From: Roseiarcus sp043784465
GTDB lineage: Bacteria > Pseudomonadota > Alphaproteobacteria > Rhizobiales > Beijerinckiaceae
Reading direction: 5' to 3'
NCBI GenBank assembly: GCA_043784465.1
Contig: JAYVYJ010000050.1
Span: 1 to 39,711 of the forward strand
DNA length: 39,711 bases
Shown here: positions 17,394 to 25,995 of the stretch, piece by piece
Layout of the letters: the number at the start of each line of letters is the position of its first letter
Numbering within the stretch: the first letter of the stretch is position 1
Position numbers and translations under genes: made by a program
The notes under the pieces: generated by a model
Seen by the model: the letters and a program-made list of their open reading frames with translations, nothing else
What the model was told of the DNA's origin: nothing
Databases searched by the model: none

Positions 17394-18506
17394 ATGACTT
17401 ACGATATCGCTGTCGTCGGCGCCGGAATCTGCGGTCTCGCGCACGCGTTGGCCGCCGTGCGGCGCGGCAAGCGCGTCGTGGTGATCGACCGCGACGCGCA
17501 GGCCAACGGCGCGTCCGTCCGCAATTTCGGCTTCATCACCGTCACCGGACAGCAGGGCGGGGATTGCTGGCGGCGCGCGATGCGCTCGCGCGACGTGTGG
17601 GCGGAAATCGCGCCGCAGGCGGGAATCGACATCGTGCAACGCGGCCTGCTGGTCGCCGCGCGGCGACCCGAGGCCCTCGAGGTGCTGGAGGCGTTTGCGG
17701 CGACCGACATGGGGGCCGGGTGTCGCGTGCTGCGTGGACGCGAGATCGGCGCCTACGCGGGGTTGCGGGCGGGTCTGGCGGGCGGGCTTCATTCGCCGCA
17801 TGAAATCCGCGTGGAGTCCCGCACGGCCATCCCCCGGCTCGCCGCGTGGCTGGGCGAGGCCCATGGCGTGACGTTTCTGCGCGAGACCTCGGTGCGCGCG
17901 GTGGCCCCGCCGCGTGTGGAGACCAGCCGGGGCGTCGTCGAGGCGGAGGCGGTGGTCGTGTGTCCGGGCGACGATTTCGTCGCCCTGCTGCCCGATCATC
18001 TTGGCGGCCTCACGCGTTGCAAGCTGCACATGCTGCGGCTGAAGCCGCAAGCCTATGACATATCGCTGCCCACGGTGATGTCGGACCTCGGGCTGGTGCG
18101 CTATCTGGGTTATGGGGAATTGCCCGAGGCCGCCGCGCTCAAACGCCGGCTGCTCGCCGAGCAGCGCGCGCAACTTGAGCATGGCGTGCATCTGATCGTC
18201 GCGCGCAGCGCCGACGGCTCGCTGGTGGTGGGCGACAGCCACCATTACGGCGCAACGCCCGACCCGTTCGCGCCGACCTTCGTGGACGATCTGATTCTGG
18301 AAGAATACGCGGCCGTGTTCGACGGCCCCGTTCCGCCCGTCGAGGCGCGCTGGACGGGCACCTACGCGTCGGCGCCGGATCGCCTGATGCATCGCGAGCG
18401 CGTGTCGGACGCGCTCCATGTCGTGACGATCACGAGCGGCACGGGCGCCTCGACTTCCTTCGCGATCGCCGAGGAGACGCTCGCCGAACTTTATGGGGCG
18501 CCATGA
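17394..18506 (+). CDS. FAD-dependent oxidoreductase of the phosphonatase-associated DAO family
   Basis: A flavoprotein of 370 residues in the D-amino-acid-oxidase superfamily. The dinucleotide-binding motif is DIAVVGAGICGLAHALAAVRRGKRVVVIDRD, followed by GASVRNFGFITVTGQQGG, a segment typical of the subgroup (TIGR03364) that sits beside phosphonatase genes. The C-terminus HVVTITSGTGASTSFAIAEETL is the second FAD-binding part. Relatives are proposed to oxidise aminoalkylphosphonates, including N-alkylated forms, to the aldehyde. Start ATG 17394; its TGA overlaps phnX by ATGA, so a shared substrate pathway is likely. The exact substrate is not known from sequence. Confidence 0.83.
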   Translation: MTYDIAVVGAGICGLAHALAAVRRGKRVVVIDRDAQANGASVRNFGFITVTGQQGGDCWRRAMRSRDVWAEIAPQAGIDIVQRGLLVAARRPEALEVLEAFAATDMGAGCRVLRGREIGAYAGLRAGLAGGLHSPHEIRVESRTAIPRLAAWLGEAHGVTFLRETSVRAVAPPRVETSRGVVEAEAVVVCPGDDFVALLPDHLGGLTRCKLHMLRLKPQAYDISLPTVMSDLGLVRYLGYGELPEAAALKRRLLAEQRAQLEHGVHLIVARSADGSLVVGDSHHYGATPDPFAPTFVDDLILEEYAAVFDGPVPPVEARWTGTYASAPDRLMHRERVSDALHVVTITSGTGASTSFAIAEETLAELYGAP

Positions 18507-19306
18507 GCGAGATTAAAGCCGTCATCTTCGATTGGGCGGGCACGCTGGTCGATTTCGGCTCGCGCGCGCCGATGGGCGCGTTCGTGGAGACGTTCGCCGA
18601 GTTCGGCGTCGAGTTGACGGTTCCCGAGGCGCGCGGGCCGATGGGCATGGCCAAGCGGCCCCATATCGCAGCGCTTTGCGCGCTCCCTCGCGTCCGCGCC
18701 GCCTGGGCGACCCGGCACGGCCATCCGCCCGGCGAGGCCGAAATCGATGCGCTCTACGGACGCTTCGTTCCCAAGAACGTCGCCGTCGCGGCGGCCCATG
18801 CCGATGCGATCCCCGGCGCCGCCGAGACGCTCGCGGCGCTCCGGGCGAACGGCGTGAAGATCGGCTCGTCCACCGGCTACACCCGCGAGATCATGGCGGT
18901 AATCCTGCCCCTCGCCCGCGCGCAGGGGATCGCGCCCGACAGCCTCGTCTGCACCGGCGACACGCCCGACGGGCGGCCGAGCCCGCTCATGTTCTGGCGC
19001 GGGCTGATCGACCTCAACGTCTGGCCGGCGTGGCGCGCGGTCAAGGTGGACGATACGGAAGTGGGCGTCGCGGAGGGCGTCAACGCGGGCGCCTGGAGCG
19101 TCGGCGTGGCGGTGTCGGGCAATGCGTTCGGCGCCTCGCCCGAGGAGATCGCCGCGATGCCTGCGGCGGAATTCGCAGGGCGGCGGACGGCGGCTTATGC
19201 CGCGCTGACGGCGGCGGGCGCGCATGGGGTCGTGGACACGGTGGCGGATTTGAGCGCGGCGCTGGCCGAGATCGAGCTGCGGCTCGCGCGAGGCGGGCGG
19301 CCATGA
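18503..19306 (+). CDS. phnX: Phosphonoacetaldehyde hydrolase (phosphonatase)
   Basis: Cleaves phosphonoacetaldehyde to acetaldehyde and phosphate. The 267-residue HAD-family enzyme shows the nucleophile Asp10 in AVIFDWAGTLVDFGS, the Schiff-base lysine Lys51 in GPMGMAKRPHI (matching the PhnX-specific lysine, which ordinary HAD phosphatases lack), HAD motif II in IGSSTGYTREIM, and the acidic motif KVDDTEVGVAEG near residue 180. Conserved VCTGDTPDGRPSPLMF and VGVAVSGNAFG are also PhnX features. It overlaps both neighbours by ATGA (18503-18506 and 19303-19306). No phnW aminotransferase is nearby, so the flavoprotein upstream probably supplies the aldehyde. Confidence 0.9.
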   Translation: MSEIKAVIFDWAGTLVDFGSRAPMGAFVETFAEFGVELTVPEARGPMGMAKRPHIAALCALPRVRAAWATRHGHPPGEAEIDALYGRFVPKNVAVAAAHADAIPGAAETLAALRANGVKIGSSTGYTREIMAVILPLARAQGIAPDSLVCTGDTPDGRPSPLMFWRGLIDLNVWPAWRAVKVDDTEVGVAEGVNAGAWSVGVAVSGNAFGASPEEIAAMPAAEFAGRRTAAYAALTAAGAHGVVDTVADLSAALAEIELRLARGGRP

Positions 19307-20352
19307 AACTGTTTTTCTCCGAGCGACAGCTTAGCCATCAACCTCGCCAGTATATGATCCACGGACGGATTGTGGGGGCCTTCGAGACGCATGAGCGGGC
19401 GACGGCGCTGCTGGCGGCGCTCAGCGAGGCGGGCTTGGCGCCCTGCGAGCCGGGAGACGGGGGGCTGTCCGCGATCCACGCTGTCCACGCCCAACATTAC
19501 GTCGATTTCCTGCGCGTCGCCCATGCTGAGTTCGCGGCCTTGCCCCATGCGGGGCCGGAGGTGCTGCCCAACGTCCACGCCTATCGCGGCGCCGATGCGG
19601 ACTACGCGCCGCGCGGGGCGCCCCGGCCCACGGGGATCATCGGGCGGGCGGGCTGGTATGTCGGCGATCTTTCGGCGGTCATCACGGCCGACACCTACGA
19701 CGCCGCCCTCGTCTCGGCTCAGGCCGCCGTTTCCGCGGCCGAGGCCGTGCGCGACGGGGACCAGGCGGCCTTCGCGCTGAGCCGCCCGCCCGGCCACCAC
19801 GCTTACGTGGACCGTGCGTCCGGCTTCTGCTTCCTCAACAACGCCGCCATCGCGGCGGAAGTTTTGCGCCAGCGTTTTTCGCGGGTGGCGGTGCTCGATT
19901 TCGACACCCACCACGGCGACGGCACGCAGGCGATCTTTTACCGCCGCGACGATGTGTTCTACGGGTCCGTCCACACCGACCCCAGCACCTATTATCCCCA
20001 TTTCGCGGGCTACGCCGACGAACGCGGGGCGGGGCCGGGGGAAGGGTTCAACCTGAACCTGCCGCTGGCTTTCGGGGCCGACGACTTAGCCTTCATCGAG
20101 GCCAATGCGCGGTTGATTGAGGACGCGCGGCGCGTGGGGGCGGAAGCTTTGGTGCTCTCCGCCGGTTGGGACGCCCATCGCCTCGATCCGCTATCGAAAC
20201 TCGCCGTCACGACGCAGGCCTTCGCACGAATCGGCGAGATGTACGCGCGGGCGGGGCTGCCGACCGTGATCGTGCAGGAGGGCGGGTACTCGCTGGCCGC
20301 CATCGCCGAAGCGGCGCATGCGTTTGCGCGTGCATTTCTGGACGCGATGTGA
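19303..20352 (+). CDS. aphA: Acetylpolyamine amidohydrolase (HDAC superfamily)
   Basis: A zinc-dependent deacetylase of 349 residues. Active-site residues align with the characterised acetylpolyamine amidohydrolase at nearly the same numbering: His165/His166 in RPPGHHA, Asp201 and His203 in DFDTHHGDG, Asp290 in SAGWDAHRLDPL, and Tyr329 in EGGYSL. The N-terminal insert (MIHGRIVGAFETHERATALL) is typical of this branch, where it narrows the entrance for small amines. Known members remove acetyl groups from acetylputrescine, acetylcadaverine or acetylspermidine. The ATGA overlap with phnX implies co-translation, so an acylated aminophosphonate is an alternative substrate (inference). Confidence 0.88.
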   Translation: MKLFFSERQLSHQPRQYMIHGRIVGAFETHERATALLAALSEAGLAPCEPGDGGLSAIHAVHAQHYVDFLRVAHAEFAALPHAGPEVLPNVHAYRGADADYAPRGAPRPTGIIGRAGWYVGDLSAVITADTYDAALVSAQAAVSAAEAVRDGDQAAFALSRPPGHHAYVDRASGFCFLNNAAIAAEVLRQRFSRVAVLDFDTHHGDGTQAIFYRRDDVFYGSVHTDPSTYYPHFAGYADERGAGPGEGFNLNLPLAFGADDLAFIEANARLIEDARRVGAEALVLSAGWDAHRLDPLSKLAVTTQAFARIGEMYARAGLPTVIVQEGGYSLAAIAEAAHAFARAFLDAM

Positions 20353-20507
20353 GGCGTTCATTCTTCGACGCAACGTCCGTCATCGCCGCGCTTGTTGTTT
20401 TGCCCGGCTATCCACGCCTGCGCCAACGCGACAGAAAAAATCACGTCGAGGACTGCCGAAACTTCTTTGACAGTTCAGGCCGTTCCAATAGCTACATCTG
20501 AACGGGA

Positions 20508-20568
20508 ACCGGTCCGCTCCGGCCAGTACGGTCCTTTGCGACGGACCCCGCGACAGGCCAGGACCGGT
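20508..20568. terminator. Nested imperfect hairpin between convergent genes
   Basis: Three arm pairs share one axis: ACCGGTCC 20508-20515 with GGACCGGT 20561-20568, GGCC 20521-20524 with GGCC 20556-20559, and GGTCC 20530-20534 with GGACC 20543-20547, leaving an 8-nt loop. It lies between the convergent aphA and GGDEF-EAL genes and could act as a two-way terminator or transcript-protecting structure. No long T-run follows on either strand, so it is not a textbook intrinsic terminator. Confidence 0.4.
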
Positions 20569-20589
20569 CGCCGCTATCGGGCTTTGTCG

Positions 20590-22704
20590 TCAGCCCGCTG
20601 CGGGTGGCGAGGCGGCCCCGCCGAACCTTTCGATCATTTCGGGCACGCAATCGGCGGGCCGGGGCGGGCTGAATAGGAAACCCTGAACTCGCGTGCCGCC
20701 CAGCCGCGCCAGCGTCTCCAACTGCGCCTGCGTCTCGACGCCTTCGATGGTCGTAGCCAGATCGAACGCCGCGCACAGGTCGAGCATCGCCTTGACCTTC
20801 GCCGCGCCCTGCGTCGAGACCGCGACGTCGCGCGTGAACGAGCGGTCGATCTTGACCTTGTCGAACGGGAAACTTTGCAGATAGCCGAGCGAAGCGTAGC
20901 CGATGCCGAAATCGTCCATCGCGACGCGCACGCCCAGCGCCTTCACTTTGCGCAGCGCCTCGAAGTTCGCCTCGGCGTCGTGCAGCAGCGAGGTCTCGGT
21001 GATCTCGATTTCCAGCCGGTCCGCTCGCAGACGGCTCGCCTCCAGCGCGGCGGCGACGCTCGCGTGGAGATCGCCGCTCGCCAGTTGCACGGGCGATACG
21101 TTGACCGCGACGCCGATCTCGTGCGGCCATGTCGCCGCGTCCGCGCAGGCCTGCTGCAAGACCCAGTCCCCGATCTCGCAGATCATGCCGTTCTGCTCGC
21201 AGGCGGGGATGAAACTATCGGGCGACAGCAGGCCCCTGACGGGATGGCGCCAGCGGATCAGCGCCTCGAACTTGATGACCCTGAAATCAGGCGCGTCGAG
21301 CATCGGCTGGTAGTAAAGCTCGAACTCTCGCGCTTCGAGGGCGCGGCGCAAGTCGCTTTCGAGTTCGTAACGGGCCTTCGCCTGCGCGTTCATCTTCGGT
21401 TCGAAATAGCGCCAGCCCCGGTTGGGCTGGGCCTTGGCCTCGTAGAGAGCGAGATCGGCCGCCTTCAGGAGGTCTTGCGCCTGCGATCCGTCGCGAGGCG
21501 CGACCGCGACGCCCACGCTGACGCCGATGGCGACCCGCTGCCCGTCGAGCACAAACGGCTCGCGCAGCTTGGCGACCAGGCGCCGCGCCAACAGGCCTGC
21601 GTCTTCGGGCTCCCGCAGGCCCATTTGCACGACGGCGAATTCGTCGCCGCCGAGCCGCGCGAGCTTGTCGGCGGCGCGCAACTGGGCGCGCAGGCGCCGT
21701 CCCACCAGCACGAGCAACTGATCGCCGATGGGATGGCCAAGCGTGTCGTTGACGTCCTTGAAGCGATCGAGGTCAAGGCACAGCACTGCGATCCAATGGC
21801 CCTGCTTCGCCTGGGCGCAAGCGGCGGCCAGTTGTTCGTTGAAAAACTTGCGGTTGCTCAGTCCGGTCAGCGGGTCGTGATGGGCGGCGAATTCGAGCTG
21901 CTGTTCGGTTCGCTTGCGCTCCGTCACGTCGAGGGCGACGCCGAGCGAGCGCAAGGGCACGCCGTCTTCGTCGTATTCGTAGCGCGCCCGCAGTTCAATG
22001 TTGCGCAATTGGCCGTCGTCGGCCCGCCGCACGCGGAACTCGGCTCTCAGGTCCTTTTCGCGCCGCGCCAGAGTTTGATCGATCGACTGCCGCAGTTGGG
22101 GCGCATCCTCAGGAAGGACGAGAGCGAGCGCGTCGGAAAAGTCTATGCGCTCTTCGCCGGCGGACAAGCCGAGCAGGGCGAGCGCCGACGGACTGGACTT
22201 CACGTCGTTGGTTCTCAAATCGCGGCTGAAGAGGGCGAGGCCGCTCGCCATCTGGCATTGCATCGACAAGTCCTCGTTCGCGCGTAGCCGCTCCAGGTGT
22301 TCCCTGTGTTCGCTGACGTCGAGCAGGACCGCGACCGCGTGAGTCGGCTCGCGGTCTTTGTCGCGTCGCTCCACGCAGATCGCCGCTTGCAGCCAGATGC
22401 GGGGCCCTTCGGGCCGCCGCCATGCCCATTCGTCCTGCCAGCGCCCCTCGCCGCGCAGGGCGTCGAGGAGGGCGGCGCGCTGCGCGTCCGTCGCGAAGTC
22501 GGCGAGGCGCAGTCGGCGCGCGCGCTCGGCGTCTATCCCCAGAAGCTCACGGCCACGGGGGTTCACCCGACGGAATCTGCCCCCCTTCAGGTCGATCAGC
22601 GCCATCGCCGCGCCGCTGACGTCAAAGAGCGCCGAAAGGGCGTCGCCCTTGGCCCAGAAAGCCGCACCGGCCTCGCCGGACATGAATTTCTCTAACGCCT
22701 GCAT
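20590..22704 (-). CDS. PAS-GGDEF-EAL cyclic di-GMP enzyme
   Basis: A protein of about 704 residues with two PAS-like sensor regions (about 10-130 and 150-270), a diguanylate cyclase domain and a phosphodiesterase domain. The GGDEF motif is intact (ARLGGDEFAVV), with a possible inhibitory RxxD site (RAAD) five residues before it. The EAL domain has EALIRWRHP, VNVSPVQ, EITETSLL, MDDFGIGYASL, DKVKIDRSF, TIEGVET and QGFLF, the full set of metal and catalytic positions. Both activities are therefore possible. No membrane span is seen, so it is probably cytoplasmic. Start ATG 22704 is uncertain; ATG 22683 has a comparable upstream context. Confidence 0.88.
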   Translation of the reverse strand: MQALEKFMSGEAGAAFWAKGDALSALFDVSGAAMALIDLKGGRFRRVNPRGRELLGIDAERARRLRLADFATDAQRAALLDALRGEGRWQDEWAWRRPEGPRIWLQAAICVERRDKDREPTHAVAVLLDVSEHREHLERLRANEDLSMQCQMASGLALFSRDLRTNDVKSSPSALALLGLSAGEERIDFSDALALVLPEDAPQLRQSIDQTLARREKDLRAEFRVRRADDGQLRNIELRARYEYDEDGVPLRSLGVALDVTERKRTEQQLEFAAHHDPLTGLSNRKFFNEQLAAACAQAKQGHWIAVLCLDLDRFKDVNDTLGHPIGDQLLVLVGRRLRAQLRAADKLARLGGDEFAVVQMGLREPEDAGLLARRLVAKLREPFVLDGQRVAIGVSVGVAVAPRDGSQAQDLLKAADLALYEAKAQPNRGWRYFEPKMNAQAKARYELESDLRRALEAREFELYYQPMLDAPDFRVIKFEALIRWRHPVRGLLSPDSFIPACEQNGMICEIGDWVLQQACADAATWPHEIGVAVNVSPVQLASGDLHASVAAALEASRLRADRLEIEITETSLLHDAEANFEALRKVKALGVRVAMDDFGIGYASLGYLQSFPFDKVKIDRSFTRDVAVSTQGAAKVKAMLDLCAAFDLATTIEGVETQAQLETLARLGGTRVQGFLFSPPRPADCVPEMIERFGGAASPPAAG

Positions 22705-22878
22705 CCCGTCACGCCATGATGTTGTCCCCGCGCCCGCCGGCGTGGAGCGGCCTCTGACATGAAGCGCCCGTCGCTGACGCCCGCATCGGCGTCCGAAGGA
22801 TGTGTGGCCGGCCAATTGCTAAGGGGGCGTTCGGCGCTTGCCTAAACATGAAACTATCGCAAGATTTGTGCGACGCCC

Positions 22879-23556
22879 TCAGGCGCGCCCGAAGAGATCG
22901 GGCCGCCGCGCGCGGGTGATCCGCTCCGCCTCCTGACGCCGCCAGCGCGCGATCCCCGCGTGGTCGCCGCTCAGCAAAGTCGGGGGGATCGCGCGGCCTT
23001 CCCACTCGCGCGGCCGCGTGTATTGCGGATATTCGAGCAGTCCGTCCTCGAAACTTTCCGAAGTTCCCGATTCGCTCTTGCCCATCACGCCCGGCACCAG
23101 CCGCACGCAGGCGTCGAGCACGGCCAGCGCCCCGACTTCGCCGCCCGACAGCACGTAATCGCCGATGGAGACCTCCACGAGGCCTCTGCCCTCGATAATG
23201 CGTTCGTCCACGCCCTCGAAGCGCGGGCACAGGATGACCAGCCCCGGCCCCGACGCCCAGCGCCGCGCCAGCGCCTGATCGAACGGGACGCCGCGTGGGC
23301 TCATTAGCAGGCGCGGGCGCGCATCGTCGCCTTCGGCGTCGAGCGCGGCGGCGAGCACGTCGGCGCGCATCACCATGCCGGGGCCGCCGCCCGACGGCGT
23401 GTCGTCGACGTTGCGATGGCGTCCGATCCCGTAGTCGCGCAAGGACCGCGTTTTGCAGGACCAGACGCCGCGCGCGAGCGCGTCGCCCGCAAGGCTGAGG
23501 CCCAGAGGGCCGGGAAACATTTCGGGAAACAGGGTTATGAGCGAGGCGTGAAACAT
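22879..23556 (-). CDS. trmD: tRNA (guanine37-N1)-methyltransferase
   Basis: Methylates G37 next to the anticodon of several tRNAs, preventing frameshifting. The 225-residue SPOUT enzyme begins ASLITLFPEMFPGPLGLSLAG and contains DDTPSGGGPGMVM, LCPRFEGVDERI, SIGDYVLSGGEVGALAVLDA (the trefoil-knot SAM site), SESGTSESFEDGLLEYPQYTRP and LLSGDHAGIARWRR, all diagnostic. Usually trmD lies in an rpsP-rimM-trmD-rplS operon; here neither rimM nor rplS is adjacent. Its neighbours are a divergent prolyl oligopeptidase 47 bp away and the GGDEF-EAL gene. Start ATG 23556 matches the family N-terminus. Confidence 0.95.
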   Translation of the reverse strand: MFHASLITLFPEMFPGPLGLSLAGDALARGVWSCKTRSLRDYGIGRHRNVDDTPSGGGPGMVMRADVLAAALDAEGDDARPRLLMSPRGVPFDQALARRWASGPGLVILCPRFEGVDERIIEGRGLVEVSIGDYVLSGGEVGALAVLDACVRLVPGVMGKSESGTSESFEDGLLEYPQYTRPREWEGRAIPPTLLSGDHAGIARWRRQEAERITRARRPDLFGRA

Positions 23557-23603
23557 GGGACCCGCTTCTATCGCCCGCACCGCTTTGGCGATAGGTTCGG
23601 GGC

Positions 23604-25646
23604 ATGAACCCGACCCCCGAATCCCCCGACGACGATCCGTTCCTGTGGCTGGAGCAGATCGAAGGCTCCGTCGCCTGCGGCTGGGTCGAGGCGGAGAACG
23701 TGCTGACGCTGGCGCGCTTTGGCGGCGCAGGATTCGCGCGCGACCGCGACGCGCTCGCCGCGATGTGGGACCGCAACGACAAGATAACTCCCGTCCGGCG
23801 GCGTGGCGGCGAAGTCTATAATTTCTGGGTCGACGCCAAGAACCCGCGCGGCCTCTGGCGGCGGGCGTCGTGGGCCTCATTTCGCGACGGCGCGCCCGAA
23901 TGGGACGTCCTGCTGGACCTCGACGCCGTTGCCGACGCCGAGGGCGAGGACTGGACCCTTGCCGGGGCGACGGCCCTGCCGGGCGACCGGCGCTGCGCTC
24001 TGCTGAGCCTGTCGCGCGGCGGCGGCGACGCCTGCGTGATGCGCGAATACGATCTGATCGACAAGGCGTTCGTGGCGGGCGGCTTCGTCGCGCCGGAGGC
24101 CAAGCAGAGCGCGGAATGGGTCGACGCCGACACGCTGGTCGTCTGCTCGGCTTTTGGGGAGGGGCAGGCGACGCGCTCGGGCTACGCCCGCACCGTGCGG
24201 CTTTGGAAACGCGGCGAGCCGTTCGAGACCGCGCGCGTTGTTTTCGAGGGAAGCGAGAGCGACATTTCCGTCTTCGCCGGGCTCGACCGCTCGGTGTCGC
24301 CGCCGCGCTGGTGTTTTGGCCGCCGAACAAGCTTCTTCGCTCACGATCTCTGGCTCGGCGACCTCGAAGCGCGCGTGAAGATCGACGCGCCCGGGGACGC
24401 CGACAAGGACGTGCACGGCGACTGGCTGCTCGTGAAACCGCGCTCGCTCTTCGCCCACGACGGCGCGGTCTATCCGGCGGGTGCGCTGCTGGCTTCGCGC
24501 CTGTCGCGGCCCGGCGCTTATAGGACGCTGTTTGAACCCGGACCCCGGCGCGCGCTGGATGACGCGGCGTGGATTGGCGACAAGCTCGTGCTCTCGATCC
24601 TGGACGATCTGGCGCCCACGTTCGACGTGTTGACGCCGGGCGACCCTTGGGGGCGCGAGCGCCTTTCGCGCTTGCCCGTGGTCGGAGTCGTCGGCGTTTC
24701 CGCGCTCGATGTCTACCCGGAAGAAAGCGACGGCGCGGCGCTCGCTTTTGTGCAGGACCCGCTGACGCCCATGGAGATGCGGTTGTTCGACGTCTCGGGC
24801 GCGCTTACCGCGCCGACGGTGTTGCGCCGCTCGCCTGCGCTGTTCGACGCCTCGGGCCTCGTCGTGACGCGCCATGACGCCGTAGCGGACGACGGCGAAC
24901 GCATCCCCTATGTGCAGGTCGGCCCGGCGGACGGTGACGGCGCGGCGCTGGTGCATCTCTATGGCTACGGCGGCTTTGAAGTGTCGGAGCGGCCGGTCTA
25001 TCGCTCCGCGTTGGGCAAGCTTTGGCTGGAGCGCGGGGGCGTGAGCGTCGTCGCCAACATCCGCGGCGGCGGCGAGTTCGGCCCGCGCTGGCATCAGGCC
25101 GGCGTGCGCGAGAAAAAGCGCGTGGCGCAGGACGATTTCGCGGCCGTCGCCGCCGATCTCGTCCGGCGCGGCGTCACGACGGCGTCGCGCATCGCGGCGG
25201 AGGGCGGCTCAAACGGCGGCCTACTGATCGCCAACATGCTGACGCGGCACGGGCCGAAGTTCGGCGCGCTGCTATGCACCATTCCCTTGATCGACATGCG
25301 CCGCTACGCCAGGCTGCTGGCGGGCGCGAGTTGGGTCGAGGAATACGGCGATCCCGACAAGCCGGAAGACTGGGCGTTCCTGAAAGAGATTTCCGCCTAT
25401 CACCAGGCGGCGCCGGGACACAACTATCCGCCGATCCTGATCGCCACGACGCGTCGCGACGACCGCGTCCATCCCGGCCACGCGCGAAAGTTCGCCGCCA
25501 AGCTGAAGGCGATGGGCTACGACGCCCATTTCTACGAACCCGCCGCCGGGGGCCACGGCCACGGCAAGAACAATTTCGAGCGCGCGGAATTTACCGCGCT
25601 GGGGCTGGGGTTTTTGTGGGAGAAGATCGGCGGTCGGCCCGTTTAG
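23604..25646 (+). CDS. Prolyl oligopeptidase family serine peptidase (S9A)
   Basis: A 680-residue enzyme with an N-terminal seven-bladed propeller (about 70-400) and a C-terminal alpha/beta-hydrolase domain. It starts with the family segment DDPFLWLEQIEG. The catalytic triad is visible: Ser in EGGSNGGLLIANM, Asp in TTRRDDRVHPGHARKFA, and His in AAGGHGHGKN. NIRGGGEFGPRWHQAG is also characteristic of S9A. It has no signal peptide, so it is probably a cytoplasmic peptidase that cleaves short peptides after proline or related residues. ATG 23604 begins 47 bp from the divergent trmD start. Confidence 0.9.
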   Translation: MNPTPESPDDDPFLWLEQIEGSVACGWVEAENVLTLARFGGAGFARDRDALAAMWDRNDKITPVRRRGGEVYNFWVDAKNPRGLWRRASWASFRDGAPEWDVLLDLDAVADAEGEDWTLAGATALPGDRRCALLSLSRGGGDACVMREYDLIDKAFVAGGFVAPEAKQSAEWVDADTLVVCSAFGEGQATRSGYARTVRLWKRGEPFETARVVFEGSESDISVFAGLDRSVSPPRWCFGRRTSFFAHDLWLGDLEARVKIDAPGDADKDVHGDWLLVKPRSLFAHDGAVYPAGALLASRLSRPGAYRTLFEPGPRRALDDAAWIGDKLVLSILDDLAPTFDVLTPGDPWGRERLSRLPVVGVVGVSALDVYPEESDGAALAFVQDPLTPMEMRLFDVSGALTAPTVLRRSPALFDASGLVVTRHDAVADDGERIPYVQVGPADGDGAALVHLYGYGGFEVSERPVYRSALGKLWLERGGVSVVANIRGGGEFGPRWHQAGVREKKRVAQDDFAAVAADLVRRGVTTASRIAAEGGSNGGLLIANMLTRHGPKFGALLCTIPLIDMRRYARLLAGASWVEEYGDPDKPEDWAFLKEISAYHQAAPGHNYPPILIATTRRDDRVHPGHARKFAAKLKAMGYDAHFYEPAAGGHGHGKNNFERAEFTALGLGFLWEKIGGRPV

Positions 25647-25995
25647 CCGCCGCCCCCCTCATGCCGGGCTTGCCCCCCGGCCGTCCGGCTCGTGTTTGGA
25701 TCTCATGGGCGCGAGACAGGAACTCTCTTCGTTCTCGGAGTTTTGCGACTCGTTTGGTCACAAAGGGGAGCCACGCCATGCGGTTCACGCGTGCCGTTAT
25801 CCATGACATCCTCAACACGTTCCGGGAACGCCGATTTTGAAAGTCTGCGCCTGTTCGGAGTCGGCACGCCCGAACCATGAACCGGGCAGCCGTGGGGCGA
25901 GCCACGCCAGGACGGTGCGCGCATTCGCCCCCAAGCGCGCGCACCCGCCCCCAGAGCGGCGATGGGTTCCCATCGTCGAGCCGTGGTCGAAGCGG
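25647..25995. other. 349-bp intergenic region with small ORF and hairpins
   Basis: Lies between the ends of the convergent prolyl oligopeptidase and the fliI operon. A weak GC hairpin (GCCGGG 25663-25668 with CCCGGC 25676-25681) follows the peptidase stop. A 16-bp near-palindrome (CGATGGG, TT, CCCATCG at 25960-25975) sits just after the fliI operon. Neither has a T-run. Between them is a short ORF with a strong ribosome-binding site, listed separately. No other gene is seen. Confidence 0.45.
25778..25840 (+). CDS. Possible 20-residue peptide
   Basis: ATG 25778 follows AAAGGGGAG by seven bases, an unusually good ribosome-binding site in a region otherwise without genes. The peptide begins MRFTRAVIHDIL and ends in a basic stretch RERRF. 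It could be an amphipathic helix or a leader peptide. Only the start signals support it; the ORF is short enough to arise by chance. Confidence 0.3.
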   Translation: MRFTRAVIHDILNTFRERRF

